Source: Bacteriovoracaceae bacterium (lineage in GTDB: Bacteria > Bdellovibrionota > Bacteriovoracia > Bacteriovoracales > Bacteriovoracaceae). Taken from it: DNA of 64,000 bases. The DNA lies in NCBI GenBank assembly GCA_024711325.1, contig JANJTC010000005.1, positions 1,474,395-1,538,394 of the forward strand, read 5' to 3'. Positions 57,701-64,000 of this stretch are shown here, piece after piece; position 1 is the stretch's first letter, and each line of letters opens with the position of its first letter. The position numbers and the translations under genes were made by a program. The notes under the pieces were generated by a model. That model was given only the letters and a program-made list of their open reading frames with translations. It was not told the origin of the DNA and searched no databases.

Positions 57701-60700
57701 AGGTAGTGCTGGTGGTTTGCGCTCCTGTGATCTCGATAGGTAGACCATTCTCGCAAGTCCCTGAAAAAGTCGTTGTGTTTGTATTGGTTTTACTCCAAAC
57801 GCTGACCAGGGTAAGTGCAGGACCGGTGGTGTCTCTGGTCCAGTTAATTGTAATGGTTGAAATATTTCCTGCAGGGTCAGTTTGTTTAAAAATATAACTT
57901 CTCAGTCCATCAGTTGTTACTGTTGGAGTGGTCCATGACCAGGTGGCCGACGAACAAGAAGAAGTTTGAAGGGTTGTCCCTGATAAAGAGATCACAATAG
58001 GGTTGGTGCCTTCACAACTTCCGGTGAAGCTGAGGGAGCTAAGATTATTGGTAATTGTCTGGGTTTTATTCGGTGGAGCTGACAGAGCAATTGGAGAGGA
58101 CATGGTAAAGCTTGGTGCTGTCGCATCCCTTTTCCAAGAAAGAGTCAGAGGAGGAGCAGAAAGATTTCCGGCCGCATCTGTTTGCACTAAATCATAAGAA
58201 TAAGTCCCATCCACGGTCTTTGATGAAGGTGTCCAGCTCCAGCTCCCTGCTGTACAGGCAAATGTAGTGGTTTCAGAACCTGTTACGGAGATAGTGTAAT
58301 TGCCTTCACAAGTTCCACCCCAGGTGTTTGGTACATTTAAATTAGTAAAGTCGGGAGAGGCCCCTGATGTCTTTGTAATGACCGGTGCAATTTCATCCCG
58401 GATTAAATTTCTGGAAACTGTCGTGGTATTTCCCACTGCGTCCGTTTGCGCGAGGGTGATGGTTTTATTACCATCACCATTTGAAAAGTTAACTAACTGT
58501 GAATAAGTTCCTGCCGGACAAGAGATAATAAAATTCGCCTGGATATCCCCACTAAAGCTGATGTCCCTTCCTGTCTCACAACTTCCCGTCAAGGTGGCAC
58601 TGCCTTTGTGATAACTTGAAACTGCCGGAGTGGAAATCGTAAGCATTGGTGCAGTGGAATCAATGGTGAAGTTTGCGGACGTCACTAGAGTATTGTTGCC
58701 GGCGCGATCCGTAAAAGACACACGGAATTTTGCAGTTGAGGTATTGACTAAGGGTACGGTCCACGAACGGGTAAAGGCCGTATTGCTTAAAGGTCCGGCC
58801 GTTGAAGCAGTTGTTCCAACTGTTGACCAGGCCGTTCCGTTATATGCCTCAACAGTGAAATTTAAAGAAGTGGTCGTATAGGCCTCTGTGGCCGTCCAAG
58901 CAAGGGAATAAGTTGAACCACCTTTTAAGGACGGTGGTAGACTTAAGCTCAATGTGGGAGCAGTGACATCGTAATAGATAATGAAATCAGTTGAAGTTGT
59001 TGATACGTTTTGATTAAGGTCTTTGGCCCACACTTTTAAAGTATGAGGTCCACCAGTGGCCGCAAGAGTATGAGTAATGGCATTGGCAACTGTAGTACAT
59101 GTTTGCCATCCGGCCGCACCGGAAGTTGGTTGCGTCCCGGTGTTAACAAGTAGCATGACCTGATCCGTGCAACTACCAGCGGTAAACGTCACCGGAGTCA
59201 CCTTAGTATATTCAGGTGAAGTTCTGGTAATTAGTACAGGTGCTGCCGGGGGGGTTTTATCCAAAACAGTGATCGTCACTGTAGCAGGGGTTACTGCTTC
59301 TGTTATGGTATCAAAGGCAATGAATGTGAAGCTATCGGTCCCATTGAAATTCGTGTTTGCGATATAATTACATGTCAAATCAGTCCCGTAAACGCCAGTT
59401 GTAATGCAACCTGAAAGCGTTCCATTAGTGGGCAGAGTGACAATCTTATAACTTAACGCCCCTCCATCAATGTCACTTGCAGGGGACAGAGTGACCGCCA
59501 GATTAGTGTTGTCATCCACAGTGTAGGTCTGATTTGCGGCCATAACAGGTGGATCATTAATTGGGGTCACAGAAATTGAAACAGTCGCTGTTGTAGAATT
59601 TAAGGCCCCGTCGTTTACCTGATAGGTAAAAGAGTTTGATCCATTCCAGTTTGTGTTTGGTGTATAAGTGCAGGAGCGATTGGTTCCTCCAACACATGTC
59701 AAAGAACCATTAAGAGGATTTGTAAGTTTGATGTAGTTAAGTGAATCACCTTCAATATCAGCCCCTGCATTCAGGTTAAATGTGATAGCAGTGTCTTCGC
59801 TGGTAGTAATACTTTGTGTCGCTGCGAGAGTGGGAGCATCGTTGACTGGAGTAATGGTTATGGTGACTGTTGCTATTGCTGTAGAATCAGTTTGTCCATC
59901 ATTGGCCCGGTAAGTAAATGAATCAGTTCCATTTTGATTTGGATCAGGTGTGTATGTACAATTTCTGCCAGAGGTATAAGTTAAATTATCGATACATCCA
60001 CTTAGTATTCCTTTGGTAGGTAAAGAGATTACTTTGTAGGTCAAAGTTTGTGCCGGTAAGTCCACATCAGTTGCTGGATTCAGAGTAAAGGGCAAAGCTG
60101 TATCTTCATTGGTTGTTAAATTCTGATTAGACCCTACAACTGGAGGATCGTTTTCACTTGAAATATTGACTGTCACGGTTGCAAGTGTTGATTCCAGAGC
60201 ACCATCACTGACTTTATAAGTGAAAGAAGTTACTCCGTTGAAGTTAGCTAGCGGAGTATAGGTACAAGCAGTACTGGTGGATCCAGTGCATGTTAATGTG
60301 CCACTTGCTGGCGCTGAGACAATGATATAATTTAGCGGACTACCCTCTACATCAAATCCCGCATTAAGATTAAAACTTATTGCCGTATCTTCGGCAGTGG
60401 TAATACTTTGCGTGGAAGCGAGAGTTGGGGCGTCGTTTACCGGTAACACTGTTATGGTTACACTGCCAGTATTTGAATCCACTGAACCATCATTGGCCTT
60501 GAAATTAAAAGTTTCCGTACCATTAAAATTTAATTGAGGAGTGTAATTACATACATATTCTCCAGCAAGCATTTGGCAATTTGAAAGGGAGCCTGAGACC
60601 GGGCCGTTGGAAAAACTGTATGTCAGGTTGTCTCCATCGGTATCATTAATAGGCCCAAAGCTCACTGAGACAACTTCTTCTTCTAGAGTTGTTGCCGTTT

Positions 60701-63059
60701 TATTTGATACTTCTGGGGCATTATTAACAGATAAAACTGAAACCGGAGTAGTGTATCCGTCATTTTGACAAGCCAGCACCAAGGCCGCCGTACGGGTTCC
60801 AACCTGAATAGGTTTTCCCTTTATCCGAACTTCACATCCTATAGCTCCAATGGCCACTCCATTACACTCATCTCTTACAATTTCAAATTCTGAAGCATGT
60901 GCCCCAGATAAAGTGACAGGCCCACAAACTTTCGAATTAACTGAACCTGCGTTAGTGAAGGTGACAATATACTCATTGGATGTAGTTTTGTTATTTAATT
61001 GTCCCATATTAAGGGCTAAGGGAGCTGAACTCAGGAGTGGTCTTTGTATTTCAAAAACCGGTGATTCAGTCACACTCTCTAAACCGAATAAATCAGAATA
61101 TGTAATTTTGAATTTAGCGCTACTGGTATTAATATTTGGTAATTGAAAGGAAGTGTTAAAGATGGTTCCGGCATGTGGACCATTACTCACTGGAACTGAA
61201 GGCAGAGCTGTCCAGCTTGAACCATTAAAAAACTCAATCGTAAAGTTTTGAGTATTAGATGAATTCCTCTCAGTCAATCGCCAGTCAAACTGAACGGTTT
61301 CATCTGCAGCGTAAGCACTCAGCATATTAGGGAATTCAATCAGTGGTTTAGTAGTATCAACTTCAATTTCATAAGTTGAAGGGAACGCGGACTTACGGTT
61401 TTCGCTATCCCGTGCCCAAATTTTTAAAGTTACGATTCCATCTGTAGGAGATTGAATATTATAATTAATTTTCTGTGTCGGACCGTTGTCACACTTGATG
61501 GTGAAGGCAGAATCGTCTGGTACTCCACTACCTTCTGTCAAGGCCAGGTCAGAGAATGTTTCACAGGCCGAGTACACTCCATCCACCAGATCACCTGTAG
61601 TCAGGGCCAAAGATATTGATTTGGTGGAGCTGGGATTTGAAGATAGTGTATGGAGCCCTAGAGGAGGAGCAAAAGCAGGATATGTGTCCTGGACAGTCAC
61701 GTCAAAATCAACTTCATGATAAGGAGAGTTTCGGTCCACTAAATCATCTGTGGCATTTTTCTGCCCAATAATGAGAGTGATCTTTTGAACAGAGCGGCTG
61801 TTGGCACCAGGGACATAATCCCATTTAGCAGTTGTTGCAAAGACTTCCCCATCGACATGCCACTCCTGAGCGATGGTATAAGAATGATTCCAATGCCAGG
61901 CATCCACTGCAAAGGCATATGTTTCTTTTTCTTTGAGATCAGTTTTAAATGAAAGGCCGTTAATATCAGGTGCTGCATCCTTTAGTTCCTCTGCGGCCCC
62001 CCCTTGGAAGGTGCTTTGGAAGTTGGATTTTAGTGCTACTTCCTGATTAATCATCTGATAAACTTGTTCAAAATCATCGAGTGCCATGGAACGTTTTTGT
62101 ATTTCCATGTATAAGTTTTGAATGGCCTTAGGGGGAGTTATCTGTAGAACGCCGGCGATTCTTGTATTGATAATTTTTGAAATCAAAGTGGTTGATTGAT
62201 CGAGATCCTGATCATCATAATAACTTGATACAATTCTCTGATAGTTAATTGTACATCCTTTGGTGTTAAGCATGTACCTTTGAGGTGTCGTCATATCCAG
62301 ATTCAATTCAATTGGATCAAAATCGAAAGTGGTATTTTCATCTATGACTGATTCTGTAATGGGATTATCCAACAGGATTGTCATGGTGGTTAAATCAAGC
62401 AGTAGTATGCGTGGATCTGTACAAGTATTGGCGTACGCATTTGAGATAAGGAAATCACTAGTATTATTTGTCACTAAACCACTAAGTGGTCTGACTTTTC
62501 CCTTGATAACAGGGATTAGGGGAGCAGTTGTTTTCGAGTCTTCTTTTTTTCCGGAAGGTGTCTCTGTATTTTGTGTTTCAGATGGCACAGGATAAGGAGC
62601 GGATCCGCTATACACAGGAGTGTTACTGTTGTTGATATCATTCTTAAGAGAATTTCCACCTTTATCTTCAGATCCAAAATCAGAATTATTATCACCCTGA
62701 AAGGCAGGGGAAGAAGCACTAGATGATGATTCACTGGAAAAAGGATTAGGTTCAAAGGACGTAGAGTTTTCTATTCGGATCTGATTATTCGAATTATTCT
62801 TCCTTTTTTTTGAGGAAGGTTTCAACGCTGTAGCTGAGGATGAGTCTCCGAAGAACTGCTCAACTTTTTGCAGTCCTTTTTTATCCGTGGCGGGTTTTCT
62901 ATAACCCTTGATGACTTGGTTTTGAACTTTTAATGAATAATTATGGGCAGGTATTAATTCTTTTTCTGAGTGTTGAGTTGGTTTGAAAATAGAATAGGCC
63001 CCAATCAAAGCAGCGCTAATTAATAAGGTGAGGAGTACGGTACTATTCTTGTTTTCCAT
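54708..63059 (-). CDS. Giant surface protein with cadherin/Ig-like repeats and a C-terminal beta-propeller-like region
   Basis: The 2783-residue protein has an N-terminal membrane segment (VLLTLLISAALIGAYSIF), then a Ser/Asn/Lys-rich spacer to ~180. Around residues 775-1265 lie five tandem cadherin-like repeats of ~95 residues (NDAPTLASTQSITTAEDTAI; CTYTPLANFNGVTSFTYKV). Around 1300-1840 lie Ig-like repeats with GSCEG/GTCEN and WSWT motifs. The last ~700 residues resemble an NHL-type propeller (VVTSDGQFYFADYKRGILTI; IIGTGSSTADT). No lipobox and no classical autotransporter end is seen. The architecture is that of an adhesin; recognition of prey is plausible but inferred. Confidence 0.85.
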   Translation of the reverse strand: MENKNSTVLLTLLISAALIGAYSIFKPTQHSEKELIPAHNYSLKVQNQVIKGYRKPATDKKGLQKVEQFFGDSSSATALKPSSKKRKNNSNNQIRIENSTSFEPNPFSSESSSSASSPAFQGDNNSDFGSEDKGGNSLKNDINNSNTPVYSGSAPYPVPSETQNTETPSGKKEDSKTTAPLIPVIKGKVRPLSGLVTNNTSDFLISNAYANTCTDPRILLLDLTTMTILLDNPITESVIDENTTFDFDPIELNLDMTTPQRYMLNTKGCTINYQRIVSSYYDDQDLDQSTTLISKIINTRIAGVLQITPPKAIQNLYMEIQKRSMALDDFEQVYQMINQEVALKSNFQSTFQGGAAEELKDAAPDINGLSFKTDLKEKETYAFAVDAWHWNHSYTIAQEWHVDGEVFATTAKWDYVPGANSRSVQKITLIIGQKNATDDLVDRNSPYHEVDFDVTVQDTYPAFAPPLGLHTLSSNPSSTKSISLALTTGDLVDGVYSACETFSDLALTEGSGVPDDSAFTIKCDNGPTQKINYNIQSPTDGIVTLKIWARDSENRKSAFPSTYEIEVDTTKPLIEFPNMLSAYAADETVQFDWRLTERNSSNTQNFTIEFFNGSSWTALPSVPVSNGPHAGTIFNTSFQLPNINTSSAKFKITYSDLFGLESVTESPVFEIQRPLLSSAPLALNMGQLNNKTTSNEYIVTFTNAGSVNSKVCGPVTLSGAHASEFEIVRDECNGVAIGAIGCEVRIKGKPIQVGTRTAALVLACQNDGYTTPVSVLSVNNAPEVSNKTATTLEEEVVSVSFGPINDTDGDNLTYSFSNGPVSGSLSNCQMLAGEYVCNYTPQLNFNGTETFNFKANDGSVDSNTGSVTITVLPVNDAPTLASTQSITTAEDTAISFNLNAGFDVEGSPLNYIIVSAPASGTLTCTGSTSTACTYTPLANFNGVTSFTYKVSDGALESTLATVTVNISSENDPPVVGSNQNLTTNEDTALPFTLNPATDVDLPAQTLTYKVISLPTKGILSGCIDNLTYTSGRNCTYTPDPNQNGTDSFTYRANDGQTDSTAIATVTITITPVNDAPTLAATQSITTSEDTAITFNLNAGADIEGDSLNYIKLTNPLNGSLTCVGGTNRSCTYTPNTNWNGSNSFTYQVNDGALNSTTATVSISVTPINDPPVMAANQTYTVDDNTNLAVTLSPASDIDGGALSYKIVTLPTNGTLSGCITTGVYGTDLTCNYIANTNFNGTDSFTFIAFDTITEAVTPATVTITVLDKTPPAAPVLITRTSPEYTKVTPVTFTAGSCTDQVMLLVNTGTQPTSGAAGWQTCTTVANAITHTLAATGGPHTLKVWAKDLNQNVSTTSTDFIIYYDVTAPTLSLSLPPSLKGGSTYSLAWTATEAYTTTSLNFTVEAYNGTAWSTVGTTASTAGPLSNTAFTRSWTVPLVNTSTAKFRVSFTDRAGNNTLVTSANFTIDSTAPMLTISTPAVSSYHKGSATLTGSCETGRDISFSGDIQANFIISCPAGTYSQLVNFSNGDGNKTITLAQTDAVGNTTTVSRNLIRDEIAPVITKTSGASPDFTNLNVPNTWGGTCEGNYTISVTGSETTTFACTAGSWSWTPSSKTVDGTYSYDLVQTDAAGNLSAPPLTLSWKRDATAPSFTMSSPIALSAPPNKTQTITNNLSSLSFTGSCEGTNPIVISLSGTTLQTSSCSSATWSWTTPTVTTDGLRSYIFKQTDPAGNISTITINWTRDTTGPALTLVSVWSKTNTNTTTFSGTCENGLPIEITGAQTTSTTCNTGAWTFTTAAQTTDAKRTFTFKQTRTVSPFNFTTVTGYWIRKTTAPTVSSFTTTAPYPSRSSFIPVSLDAASGNAEVNLTHLCIKSDDNVKPTAADSCFVEVNSPAIGLALSSTIDLNNHYILMGWTPKAYLIYPWVIDEAGNISNLASAGAGTLNIDKISAAYDPGIPPEVWDVIAANIPNSPLPPTRAQGEVPAGTDVYIRWKATDNLALPNGSVSLSYTPDEINFTQIVSGLNVANYGCGAITLAANEGCYKWTGGSPLNTSYKIRVKVTDAGDVSTQLISNPVNMGLIKIIAGNTESGLGGSAQTAMFYTRRNGYSDPGTLVVTSDGQFYFADYKRGILTIDQADGKQKIFIQATGASTGDGGAAVNATLKYAVKIALDYQNRLLILDQDRIRRVDLNLSTPTIETIIGTGSSTADTVANPLDVKIYSHGTSGGWDHTNHAFFATPNGDIYFHSEYGIKNYNTPDYRIRVFKAATGQVISKYFTGTGDSYVPTQDLSKCRLANSSIAFDPSTSLLTGVSLITYHNVSYPDCGQVSERYARAYFDPDTFTAIAPKDDLYRYYHYLSITGMDGHSYITIARNYVMRVNWDGTYTRVLGHGTIGECIDGTPALSCMVDLQNFYVTATGKMYFTDRGVIRTIDNDGNVKTLFGQKLTYGDNVNALNARFSEINRVFYLNNGKIIANDIGGNYLKEFSIEGNINTIAGDGAIRTFNFTDNANIQSMSDSTWIAIDKANGNIFSNYSSSGYGYYAKLNRVTGKWELVIGSSTGTHYSTADNALGADVLASTGNEYSRGLILGYGNGNLVINRMRYYPANLRYEDFMLKLYNTADGYRQSHLAGVLGYPADSDVRRTCNASIATTAADCEMPYWDTFFQFQWDAVNSRWITAIVYYGTQRDIYEFKAGLIKKIGTTGANIDDSFVYVNLDGSDYFFYCSSGRIRKYNITTQIDEGLLPWSMNNLSCRGRSMDFNPTNRSIIFPFEQNGLFGVGEYFVP
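57540..58650 (-). repeat. Tandem Ig-like repeats within the giant protein gene
   Basis: Four related units of roughly 90 residues encode the pattern G-[ST]-C-E-x-G-x-x-I-x-[IV], C-x-x-[GA]-x-W-[ST]-[WF]-T, F/L-x-Q-T-D-x-A-G-N. The units are divergent at DNA level, which argues for old duplications rather than recent expansion. Boundaries are approximate. Confidence 0.7.
59255..60740 (-). repeat. Five tandem cadherin-like repeats within the giant protein gene
   Basis: Five units of about 290-300 bp share V-N-D-A/P-P-x-L, E-D-T-A-I, N-G-T-L-[TS]-C and Y-T-P-x-x-N-x-N-G-x-x-S-F-T-Y. Units 2 and 4 are the most alike, including near-identical TLAxTQSITTxEDTAI stretches, suggesting a duplication of a two-unit block. 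Boundaries are approximate. Confidence 0.8.
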
Positions 63060-63306
63060 TAGTTCTTTATTCGGCTTTTCTTAATATATTATTTAATAAT
63101 AGGACCTTAAGAAAGAATTAATAAGAGGAGAGCCGGGGCCTCAGAATCGGGTTTTAAGTGATGGAGTTATTTACTTTATTACCTTGGGCCAGCCTGATGG
63201 GCCAAGACGCAAGTTTAGGAAATTAGCTCTGCAAGAGGTCTTTGCAAGCCCTTCTTTCTGGAAATAATGACTGCGCGGTTATTAAACTCTAGAAAAAGGA
63301 TCAACT
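63060..63306. other. Divergent intergenic region of the giant protein and a lipoprotein
   Basis: The 247 bp between the two divergent genes holds AT-rich sequence near the giant gene (TTAATATATTATTTAATAAT) suitable for promoters. A short hairpin-prone segment at ~63182-63208 (TTGGGCCA, TGGGCCAAGACGCAAG) recalls a c-di-GMP-I riboswitch core but does not fold like one by eye. No protein gene is seen. Confidence 0.4.
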
Positions 63307-63747
63307 ATGAGCTACCGAAAAAGTCTTACCAATATCATGTTTATTGGTCTCTGTTTTACACTTGCGAGCTGTGGGAATGACAATAAAAAGTCGAGCTCAA
63401 CCAAGGAACTCAATACTATTTGTGAAGATGTAAACTGCTTGTCTTCAGTCAACTGGAAAATCATGCTACCTGGAAGATCCTTTCCAGATAAATCTCGGGT
63501 CGATATCAATGGAACGACAATATTAAATGAATGTGTTTCAAAACAAAAATACATGATTGATCGTAGTTCTGAGCCACAGTCTCTGGTTTTGGAGAACTAT
63601 TATGTCCCTAAACGTGGTGAGCTTAAAATCGATGTTATCGATATGGGGCCTGATTGTGGATCTTACTCGACTTTCATATCGAACGATAAAGTGAATTTTG
63701 AATTTGTTAAAGATTCCGTCTATAGCGAAATTCAAATCAACCTTTAA
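63307..63747 (+). CDS. Lipoprotein of unknown function
   Basis: The 146-residue protein has a lipoprotein signal with lipobox LASC (Cys22) and a mature part containing four further cysteines (TICEDVNCLSSVNW, LNECVSKQ, GPDCGSYS) that could form two disulphides. No family is recognised. AAGGA precedes the ATG. It is transcribed divergently from the giant surface protein gene with 247 bp between. Confidence 0.65.
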   Translation: MSYRKSLTNIMFIGLCFTLASCGNDNKKSSSTKELNTICEDVNCLSSVNWKIMLPGRSFPDKSRVDINGTTILNECVSKQKYMIDRSSEPQSLVLENYYVPKRGELKIDVIDMGPDCGSYSTFISNDKVNFEFVKDSVYSEIQINL

Positions 63748-63783
63748 ATTGTTCGCAGGCAACTGAGGATAAAAAAAGTTAAA

Positions 63784-63810
63784 AGAAAGTCCCGCTTGTC
63801 GGGACTTTCT
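63784..63810. terminator. Hairpin between convergent genes
   Basis: AGAAAGTCCCG and CGGGACTTTCT form a perfect 11-bp stem with a 5-base loop. It lies between the lipoprotein gene (+) and the edge gene (-) ending at 63814. The A-rich left and T-rich right flanks fit a bidirectional terminator. Confidence 0.8.
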
Positions 63811-63813
63811 CAT

Positions 63814-64000
63814 TTATGCAGCAATAACTTGTCTTGAAAATGGGTAAATCCGGTTCATGAAGCAGGTTTCTTTCTCGTCTAACTTGATCTGGGTCTTTAA
63901 CTTTCGCATTCCAAAAACTTCGTCAAAATCAAGAACCTTTGAGGCCACTCCCACATACATCGCGGGAGACCACTCATGGGCGTGGGGATCAAATTTTATT
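63814..64000 (-). CDS. C-terminal part of an unidentified protein
   Basis: A minus-strand frame enters from the right edge and stops at 63814. The visible 61 residues include DPHAHEWSPAMYVGVASKVL, DFDEVFGMRKLKTQIKLDEK and MNRIYPFSRQVIAA. There are no motifs I can assign. The open frame and the terminator after it support a real gene. Confidence 0.6.
   Translation of the reverse strand, partial: IKFDPHAHEWSPAMYVGVASKVLDFDEVFGMRKLKTQIKLDEKETCFMNRIYPFSRQVIAA

Noticed and set aside
57676..59367. Several plus-strand frames inside the giant gene
   Set aside because: They reflect the Thr/Val-rich repeats read on the other strand and have no ribosome sites.
59255..60740. Regularly spaced repeats resembling a CRISPR array
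   Set aside because: The units are ~300 bp, coding and divergent; they are protein domain repeats.
63182..63230. Possible c-di-GMP-I (GEMM) riboswitch
   Set aside because: GACGCAAG and a short stem recall the core, but the stem has a G-G mismatch and the second conserved helix is not evident. A covariance search would decide.

Overview
The window is about 64 kb of ordinary, densely coding bacterial chromosome of moderate-to-low GC. No rRNA, tRNA or CRISPR array was recognised. A TIGR02147-type regulator paired with an exported protein, many exported proteins and lipoproteins, HD-GYP and multi-sensor kinases, and a 2783-residue surface protein all suggest Bdellovibrionota, probably a Bacteriovorax/Peredibacter-like predator. 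That placement is inference from gene content. The tetramer GGCC is strikingly frequent throughout, largely because alanine GCC follows codons that end in G.

Layout. 1-838: end of a phospholipase D gene running off the left edge. 945-2346: a MarC membrane protein and a LysR regulator. 2447-5235: a compact biosynthetic cluster, divergent from the LysR gene, encoding an isonitrile synthase (PvcA/IsnA), an Fe(II)/2-oxoglutarate oxygenase (PvcB/IsnB) and a cytochrome P450. This is the most interesting system in the window. 5370-8807: a three-gene signalling operon (HD-GYP response regulator, double receiver-like protein, stand-alone receiver). 8812-9851: an insertion sequence with recognisable inverted ends. 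9892-14158: PRMT-like methyltransferase, a split DUF1622 gene, a degenerate 2H phosphoesterase, a secreted trypsin-like protease and a YegD-type Hsp70.

14275-20837 holds stress-type genes (DUF2383, BON), an epimerase/VKOR/membrane fusion, a histidine kinase with an ethylene-receptor-like membrane sensor, and an RNase D-like exonuclease. 20915-23958 encodes a quinol-type nitric oxide reductase, a companion membrane protein and SlyX. 24090-28503 holds a CYP152 peroxygenase, a 44-residue KGG protein, a SufU-like scaffold overlapping an XdhC-like protein, and a CHASE-type sensor. 28666-30132 encodes a secreted thioester-domain-like protein and a VOC/SRPBCC fusion.

30129-34627 is a copper region: cueR and copA behind a textbook CueR promoter with a 19-bp spacer, then small periplasmic proteins, YceI and a His-rich DUF3347-like protein. 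34730-38686 is an Rrf2 regulator divergent from an oxidoreductase/efflux operon (LLM flavin enzyme, aldo/keto reductase, Bcr/CflA transporter, SugE/Gdx-type SMR exporter). 38719-46079 carries a flavin reductase, DUF5602-like protein, glutamine amidotransferase, two tandem small basic paralogues, a YbhN-like protein overlapping a second PLD, a small lipoprotein, a rhomboid protease and an AsmA-like protein. 46082-48490 has two candidate small transcripts flanking the TIGR02147 pair. 48597-54681 has a third PLD, an AraC regulator divergent from YceI-DoxX, a transglutaminase-elicitor family protein and a lipoprotein. 54708-63059 is the giant repeat protein. A lipoprotein and the end of an unidentified gene close the window.

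Short genes recovered by hand lie at 25331-25465, 34508-34627 and 44157-44309; partial genes lie at both edges. Functional statements rest on recognised motifs and family knowledge, with no database search. Start codons were reassigned where a Shine-Dalgarno sequence or family length favoured another site.
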